A DNA stretch of 8,558 nucleotides from the NCBI GenBank assembly GCA_964384675.1, contig CAYLNK010000296.1, forward strand, positions 1 through 8,558. Reading direction: 5' to 3'. Under the pieces are notes generated by a model that saw nothing but the letters and a program-made list of their open reading frames with translations, was not told the DNA's origin and searched no databases. How positions within the stretch are numbered: the first letter of the stretch is position 1; each line of letters begins with the position of its first letter. The DNA is from CAYLNK01 sp964384675. Its GTDB lineage: Bacteria > Acidobacteriota > Thermoanaerobaculia > UBA5066. Made by a program: the position numbers and the translations under genes. Below, one piece after another: positions 4,869-8,558 of this stretch.

Positions 4869-5705
4869 TCAAGCCACCGCGCCCGAACGGAGCGCGGCGG
4901 TGACGGGGTATTCCGAGGGGTCGGGGATTCCGGGGATCACCTGGTCGAGCGAGAACCGGCCGAAGCCCAGGACCACCGGACCGGCCGCCGTCACGACGAC
5001 GGTGTGCTCGAAATGCGCCGACGTCCGGCCGTCCTTGGTCCGGACGGTCCAGCCGTCCGAGCCGAGCTGCACGTCCGCGCGCCCCAGGTTGAACATCGGT
5101 TCGATCGCCAGAGTCATCCCCTCCCGGATCTTCTCCCGCTTCCCCGCGGGGCCGTAATTTGGGACCTGCGGCTCCTCGTGGAGCGACGTCCCGATCCCGT
5201 GGCCGACGAACTCGCGAACCACACCGTAGCGCTTCGGAGCCGCCAGTGCCTCGATCGCCGCGCCGATGTCGCCGATCTTGTTCCCGACCCGGGCCGCCTC
5301 GATCCCGGCGGCGAGGGCCCGGCGGGTCGTGTCGATCAAGGTCAGGACTTCCTCGGAAACCGCTCCGACCGCGACGGTCCGGGCGGCATCCGCGTAGTAT
5401 CCCTCAACCACCGCCCCGAGGTCGAGCCCCACCACGTCGCCGGACCTCAGCTTCCTCTTCACCGAGGGGATCCCGTGGACGACCTCCTCGTTGATCGAGA
5501 TGCAGAGCGTCTTCGGGTAGCCGCGATAGCCCGGGAAGGCCGCCCGCGCCCCGCGCGACTTGATGCCGGCAGCCGCGACCCGATCGATCTCCTCGGTGGT
5601 GACACCGGGCAGGCAGGCAGCGGCACATTCGGCGAGCGTCTCGTGTACGACGCGCGCCGCCCGCTCCATCTTGAGGACCTCCGCCTTGCCCTTGCAGGTG
5701 ATCAT
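4869..5705 (-). CDS. map: Methionine aminopeptidase, type I
   Basis: This enzyme removes the initiator methionine from new proteins whose second residue is small. The 278-residue protein has the pita-bread fold signatures and all metal ligands: Asp95 (GLDLGAVV), Asp106 (YYADAART), His169 (VGHGIG), Glu202 (AIEPMF) and Glu233 (HFEHTVVVT). The substrate-pocket His77 (VVHGIP) and His176 (SLHEEP) are also present. There is no zinc-finger or other N-terminal extension. The chain runs about 25 residues past the usual C-terminus (about 253-278) with no recognised motif. The ATG overlaps the adk stop as ATGA, implying coupled translation. SecY, Adk and Map are commonly adjacent in this operon. Confidence 0.97.
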   Translation of the reverse strand: MITCKGKAEVLKMERAARVVHETLAECAAACLPGVTTEEIDRVAAAGIKSRGARAAFPGYRGYPKTLCISINEEVVHGIPSVKRKLRSGDVVGLDLGAVVEGYYADAARTVAVGAVSEEVLTLIDTTRRALAAGIEAARVGNKIGDIGAAIEALAAPKRYGVVREFVGHGIGTSLHEEPQVPNYGPAGKREKIREGMTLAIEPMFNLGRADVQLGSDGWTVRTKDGRTSAHFEHTVVVTAAGPVVLGFGRFSLDQVIPGIPDPSEYPVTAALRSGAVA

Positions 5706-6304
5706 CGCGTCGTCGACCCGTCCGGTCCGTGCCGGAGGCGATCGACCGCGGCACGGACGTCCGCCGCCACCACGTCGACCGGGCGATGGCCGTCGATCGT
5801 GACGAGCAGACCGTCCTTCTCGTACAACGCCGCGAGGGGGGCCGTCTTCTCCCGGTAGACACGCAGGCGTTCGCGGACGGTCTCCGGGGTGTCGTCCGCT
5901 CGTCCCTCGAGCTCGGCGCGCTTCACGAGCCGCTCGACGATCGCCTCGTCCGGCACGTCGATGAAGAGGACGGCGTCGAGGTCCCGTCCCAGCCCCCGCA
6001 GGAGCTCGCGGAGCGAGACGGCCTGGGCCACCGTGCGGGGATAGCCGTCGAACAGGGCACCCACGGCCGCGTCGGGCTCCGAGAGCCGCTCCTTCAGCAT
6101 CGCCGTCACGAGGTCGTCCGGGACGAGCGCCCCGGACGCCATGATCGGCTTGGCGACGGCCCCCAGCTCCGTGCCCCGCTGGACGTGGCTGCGGAGGAGG
6201 TCGCCGGTCGAGATCTGCGGGATCCCGAGGTCCGCCGCCAGGCGCGACGCCTGGGTGCCCTTTCCCGACCCCGGCGGACCGAAGAAGACGACCGAGACGG
6301 ACAT
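5702..6304 (-). CDS. adk: Adenylate kinase, short-LID form
   Basis: Adenylate kinase converts ATP and AMP to two ADP and sets the cell's adenylate balance. The 200-residue protein has the P-loop GPPGSGKGT at 9-17 (Lys15), the AMP-binding ISTGDLLRSH at 31-40, and FDGYPRT at 85-91. The LID region is the short kind: RAELEGRADDTPETVRERL around 129-147 keeps the catalytic Arg and Asp residues but lacks the roughly 27-residue insert and the four-cysteine zinc site of long-form enzymes. The ATG is 2 nt after the secY stop and the stop overlaps map, so translation is probably coupled. The same open frame continues far upstream through secY, but the conserved N-terminus fixes the start at 6304. Confidence 0.97.
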   Translation of the reverse strand: MSVSVVFFGPPGSGKGTQASRLAADLGIPQISTGDLLRSHVQRGTELGAVAKPIMASGALVPDDLVTAMLKERLSEPDAAVGALFDGYPRTVAQAVSLRELLRGLGRDLDAVLFIDVPDEAIVERLVKRAELEGRADDTPETVRERLRVYREKTAPLAALYEKDGLLVTIDGHRPVDVVAADVRAAVDRLRHGPDGSTTR

Positions 6305-6306
6305 CG

Positions 6307-7713
6307 TCAGCCGCGGCGACCGCGGATGCGGCCCTTCTTGAGGAAGCCGTCGTAGTTGCGCATCACGAGCTGGGACTCGACCTGCTGGACCGTGTCCATC
6401 GCCACGCCGACCACGATCAGCAGCGACGTGCCGCCGAAGTAGAACGTGATGCCGAGACCCTGGGTGACGAAGTTCGGCAGGAAGGCGTCGAGCCAGGGGC
6501 CGATTCCCGGGATCGACTGCACCTTGAAGCCGCCCATCAGGAACTCCGGGATGAGGGCGACCACCACCAGGTAGAGAGCACCGATCAGGGTGATCCGCGT
6601 CAGCACGTCGTCGATGTAGTCGGACGTCGCCTTGCCGGGCCGGATCCCGGGGATGAAGCCGCCGTACTTCCGCATGTTCTCGGCGGTATCCGTCGGGTTG
6701 AAGATGATCGAGATGTAGAAGTAGCAGAAGAAGATGATCCCGGCCGCATAGAAGAGGTTGTAGAGCGGCTGGCCCATCGCGAGCTGGCCCGCGATCGTCT
6801 TCATGAAGTCGCTCTTGAACGCGGACGCGATGTACTGCGGGAACTGGATGATCGAGACGGCGAAGATGATCGGGATCACCCCGCCGGTGTTGACGCGAAG
6901 GGGCAGGTACGTGTTCTGGCCGCCATAGACGCGCCGTCCGACCACCCGCTTGGCGTACTGCACCGGGATTCGCCGCTGCGCCCTCTCCACGAAGACGATC
7001 GCCGCCACCACCGCCACCATGAACACCAGCAGGAAGATCGCCGTGAACAGGTTCATCTGGCGGCGGCCGATCTGCTGGATCGACGTGATCACGGCCGAGG
7101 GAAATCCCGCCACGATGCCCGCGAAGATGATCAGAGAGATGCCGTTCCCGATGCCGCGCTCGGTGATCTGCTCCCCGAGCCACATCACGAAGGCGGTCCC
7201 GGTGGTCAGGGTCAGGATCGCCATGAGGACGAACGGGATCTTCCCGGCGTCGCTGTTCGGGTCCCGGATGGCCAGGAAGTGCTGGCTGGGTGTGGTGGTC
7301 GACCAGAGCCACAGCGCGATGCCGGCGCCCTGGACGATGGAGAGGACCACGGTCCCATAGCGGGTGTACTGCGTGATCTTGCGCCGGCCCATCTCCCCTT
7401 CCTTGGAGAGCTTCTCGAGGAAGGGCCACACCACCGTCAGGAGCTGCAGGATGATCGACGCCGTGATGTAGGGCGTGATGCCGAGCGCGAAGACCGAGAG
7501 CCGCCGCAGCGCCCCGCCCGAGAAGACGTCCAGGAAGCTCAGGATCCCGCCGGCGTTCGCCTTGAAGAACTCCTCGAGCGCCTGGGCATCGAGCCCCGGC
7601 GTCGGGATGTGCGATCCGATCCGGTAGATCGCGAGCAGCCCGAACGTGAAGAGCACCCTCTTCCGGAGGTCGGGGACCGCGAAGACGTTTCGGAACGACT
7701 CGAGGATGTTCAC
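6307..7713 (-). CDS. secY: Preprotein translocase channel subunit SecY
   Basis: SecY is the inner-membrane channel for Sec-dependent export and membrane-protein insertion, working with SecE, SecG and SecA. The 468-residue protein (slightly long; about 430-445 is common) shows ten hydrophobic helices, roughly at 20-38, 70-92, 118-138, 158-180, 190-210, 222-242, 277-299, 316-338, 371-393 and 415-438. Hallmarks are GITPYITASIILQLL at 78-92, ITERGIGNGISLIIF at 183-197, the basic cytosolic loop RRIPVQYAKR at 247-256, and GIRPGKAT at 356-363 with the conserved Arg358. The C-terminus is basic (KKGRIRGRRG). The start is GTG, overlapping the rplO stop by 4 nt (GTGA). Some extra length is in the last external loop (about 393-420). 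Confidence 0.98.
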   Translation of the reverse strand: MNILESFRNVFAVPDLRKRVLFTFGLLAIYRIGSHIPTPGLDAQALEEFFKANAGGILSFLDVFSGGALRRLSVFALGITPYITASIILQLLTVVWPFLEKLSKEGEMGRRKITQYTRYGTVVLSIVQGAGIALWLWSTTTPSQHFLAIRDPNSDAGKIPFVLMAILTLTTGTAFVMWLGEQITERGIGNGISLIIFAGIVAGFPSAVITSIQQIGRRQMNLFTAIFLLVFMVAVVAAIVFVERAQRRIPVQYAKRVVGRRVYGGQNTYLPLRVNTGGVIPIIFAVSIIQFPQYIASAFKSDFMKTIAGQLAMGQPLYNLFYAAGIIFFCYFYISIIFNPTDTAENMRKYGGFIPGIRPGKATSDYIDDVLTRITLIGALYLVVVALIPEFLMGGFKVQSIPGIGPWLDAFLPNFVTQGLGITFYFGGTSLLIVVGVAMDTVQQVESQLVMRNYDGFLKKGRIRGRRG

Positions 7714-8165
7714 GCCGTGACGACCTCGCAGCGTCCGCCGGCGGCCTCGATCTTCTTCTTGGCGCCTTCCGTGAACTTGTGGGCGGTGACGACGAGGGCC
7801 TTCCTGATCTCCCCGGTGCCGAGGATCTTCAGACCGCCCTTGAGGCTCTTGACCGCTCCGGCCGCCTTGAGGCTGGCGCCGGTGACCGCGTCACCCGCGG
7901 CGAACACGCGCTCGAGCGTGGCGACGCTGACGGTTGCCCACTCCTTCTTGAAGATGTTCGTGAAGCCGCGCTTCGGGATCCGGCGGTGGAGCGGCATCTG
8001 GCCGCCCTCGTGCCCGCGCAGATGGCTGTAGCCGGAGCGGGAGTTCTGCCCCTTGTGCCCCTTACCGGAGGTCTTGCCCAGGCCGGAGCCGGGACCGCGG
8101 CCCACGCGCTTGCGCGCCTGGGTCGCTCCCTTGCGGGGTCCGAGGTTGTGGAGTCCGTGCGACAT
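7710..8165 (-). CDS. rplO: 50S ribosomal protein L15
   Basis: L15 is a late-assembly protein of the large subunit. From the ATG at 8165 it has 151 residues, the usual length. It starts MSHGLHNLGPRKGATQARKR and has the Gly/Lys-rich RNA-binding segment GRGPGSGLGKTSGKGHKGQN (about 22-41). A globular C-terminal domain follows, ending with KKKIEAAGGRCEVVTA. A longer frame starts with TTG at 8192, but the ATG is preferred because AAGAGGA lies 4 nt before it and homologues start close to the HNL motif. The stop overlaps secY. Confidence 0.97.
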   Translation of the reverse strand: MSHGLHNLGPRKGATQARKRVGRGPGSGLGKTSGKGHKGQNSRSGYSHLRGHEGGQMPLHRRIPKRGFTNIFKKEWATVSVATLERVFAAGDAVTGASLKAAGAVKSLKGGLKILGTGEIRKALVVTAHKFTEGAKKKIEAAGGRCEVVTA

Positions 8166-8169
8166 GGTG

Positions 8170-8176
8170 TCCTCTT
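8170..8176 (-). promoter_or_regulatory. Ribosome binding site of rplO
   Basis: AAGAGGA on the minus strand, 4 nt before the ATG at 8165. It decides between this ATG and the in-frame TTG nine codons upstream. Confidence 0.65.
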
Positions 8177-8179
8177 CAG

Positions 8180-8201
8180 TGCGTCTGGTCAATGCGTCTG
8201 G
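8180..8201. repeat. Short direct repeat upstream of rplO
   Basis: TGCGTCTGG occurs at 8180-8188 and again at 8193-8201, a 13-nt period, inside the 122-nt rpmD-rplO gap. It is short and possibly chance, but exact. The rest of that gap (8202-8287) shows only a weak 4-bp hairpin (8262-8273) and no clear promoter. Confidence 0.5.
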
Positions 8202-8287
8202 GGTCTTGCCGGTCGGCCCCGCCCGGAGCGCGTTGCACCCCGGGCCGCTGCCGTGTCGAGCCCGCCTCGGCGGACCCGAAGTTCATG

Positions 8288-8558
8288 TCAGCTCGCCTCG
8301 CCGACGATCGTGACCAGGTGTCGAACCTTGTGAACCTGGCCGCGGAGGCTCGGCGTGTCGATCCGGACCACCTCCTGGTTCAGGCGCGTGAGGCCGAGCC
8401 CCCGGAGGGTGTCCTTCTGGTCGATCGGCGTGCAGATCCCGGAGCGGACCTGCCGGAGGCGGATCTTCTTCGGGGGGCCGGCCGGCTTCGGAGCGGGCTC
8501 GGCCTTGGGCGCCGGAGCGGGCTCGGCAGCGGCCACCTTCGCGGGCGCGGCCGCGGCG
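8288..8558 (-). CDS. rpmD: 50S ribosomal protein L30 with N-terminal extension (5' end outside window)
   Basis: L30 is a small large-subunit protein of about 60 residues. The last 60 residues here (8288-8470) are a complete L30: KKIRLRQVRSG, then a TLRGLGLTRLNQ segment, then DTPSLRGQVHKVRHLVTIV. Ahead of it the same frame continues without a stop to the window edge, giving at least 29 more residues that are almost only Ala, Pro, Lys and Glu, with AEPAPAPK and AEPAPKPA as near-repeats. A GTG at 8536 could be read as a start, but the low-complexity sequence continues identically upstream of it and no clear ribosome site precedes it in the visible bases. The gene therefore most likely starts beyond the window. 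The role of the extension is unknown. The expected upstream neighbour is rpsE. Confidence 0.93.
   Translation of the reverse strand, partial: AAAAPAKVAAAEPAPAPKAEPAPKPAGPPKKIRLRQVRSGICTPIDQKDTLRGLGLTRLNQEVVRIDTPSLRGQVHKVRHLVTIVGEAS

Noticed and set aside
3277..4903. Overlapping plus-strand open frames opposite rpsK, rpsM, rpmJ and infA
   Set aside because: They are antisense to clear ribosomal genes; long stop-free frames are expected by chance at this GC content, and no domain is seen.
4761..5858. Plus-strand open frame of 365 codons opposite map
   Set aside because: Map on the other strand has all catalytic residues; this frame is a composition artefact.
6305..7429. Upstream extension of the adk frame through secY
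   Set aside because: The conserved adenylate kinase N-terminus begins at 6304, two bases after the secY stop. The extension has no homology to a known domain and overlaps secY in another frame.
8166..8192. TTG start giving L15 nine extra residues
   Set aside because: A better ATG with AAGAGGA upstream lies at 8165 and gives the normal family N-terminus.
8173..8196. TTGACC upstream of rplO as a -35 box
   Set aside because: A -10 box at 17-nt spacing would fall on the rplO start codon, and none is present there.
8534..8536. GTG as the start codon of rpmD
   Set aside because: The Ala/Pro/Lys-rich reading frame continues upstream of it to the window edge without change of character, so the Val is more likely internal.
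1..8558. Mobile element, defence island, tRNA or rRNA
   Set aside because: No transposase, integrase, terminal repeats, toxin-antitoxin, nuclease or RNA gene could be seen in any frame; the window is a housekeeping operon.

Overview
The window is a GC-rich bacterial chromosome segment. Most of it (about 970 to 8558, all on the minus strand) is the distal half of the conserved ribosomal-protein super-operon. Read in the direction of transcription (high to low coordinates) the order is rpmD (L30, cut by the window edge), rplO (L15), secY, adk, map, infA, rpmJ (L36), rpsM (S13), rpsK (S11), rpsD (S4), rpoA, rplQ (L17). This is the classical bacterial spc-alpha order. Genes are packed with 4-nt overlaps (rplO/secY, adk/map) or gaps of 2 to 80 nt, and most starts have good Shine-Dalgarno sequences. 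The phylum cannot be fixed by eye. Very high GC, a short-LID adenylate kinase, zinc-type S4 and L36, and Ala/Lys/Pro-rich tails on ribosomal proteins would fit an Acidobacteriota-like or similar high-GC lineage, but that is a low-confidence guess.

Convergent to this operon, on the plus strand, are two small genes: a two-helix membrane protein of unknown function (147-440) and a stand-alone CheY-like receiver (477-872). Both lack a visible Shine-Dalgarno sequence and have a TAnnnT hexamer just upstream of the start codon, suggesting leaderless or near-leaderless mRNAs. Upstream of them (1-122) there is possibly the 3' end of another plus-strand gene, with a perfect 21-nt tandem repeat.

The non-coding DNA is the least ordinary part. 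(i) Three copies of a strong GC hairpin, built as GGGGAGGCCC / short loop / GGGCCTCCCC, lie at 883-905, 937-963 and 4021-4044. Two sit in the gap between the converging receiver and rplQ genes. The third sits inside the operon just after rpsM. Copies 2 and 3 also share their flank, so this looks like a dispersed palindromic repeat that may act as a terminator or 3'-end element. (ii) The 304-nt gap between rpsK and rpsD holds a hairpin just after rpsK, a plausible sigma70-type promoter with a 17-nt spacer, and three further hairpins before the rpsD ribosome binding site. This is the layout expected of a separately transcribed, possibly S4-autoregulated rpsD-rpoA-rplQ unit.

The proteins work together as the core expression machinery: ribosome assembly (L30, L15, L36, S13, S11, S4, L17), translation initiation (IF-1), RNA polymerase assembly (alpha), protein export (SecY), N-terminal methionine removal (Map) and adenylate balance (Adk). 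I saw no mobile element, CRISPR array, tRNA, rRNA, defence system or biosynthetic cluster. The window is mainly housekeeping, and the novelty, if any, is in the intergenic elements and the ribosomal protein tails.
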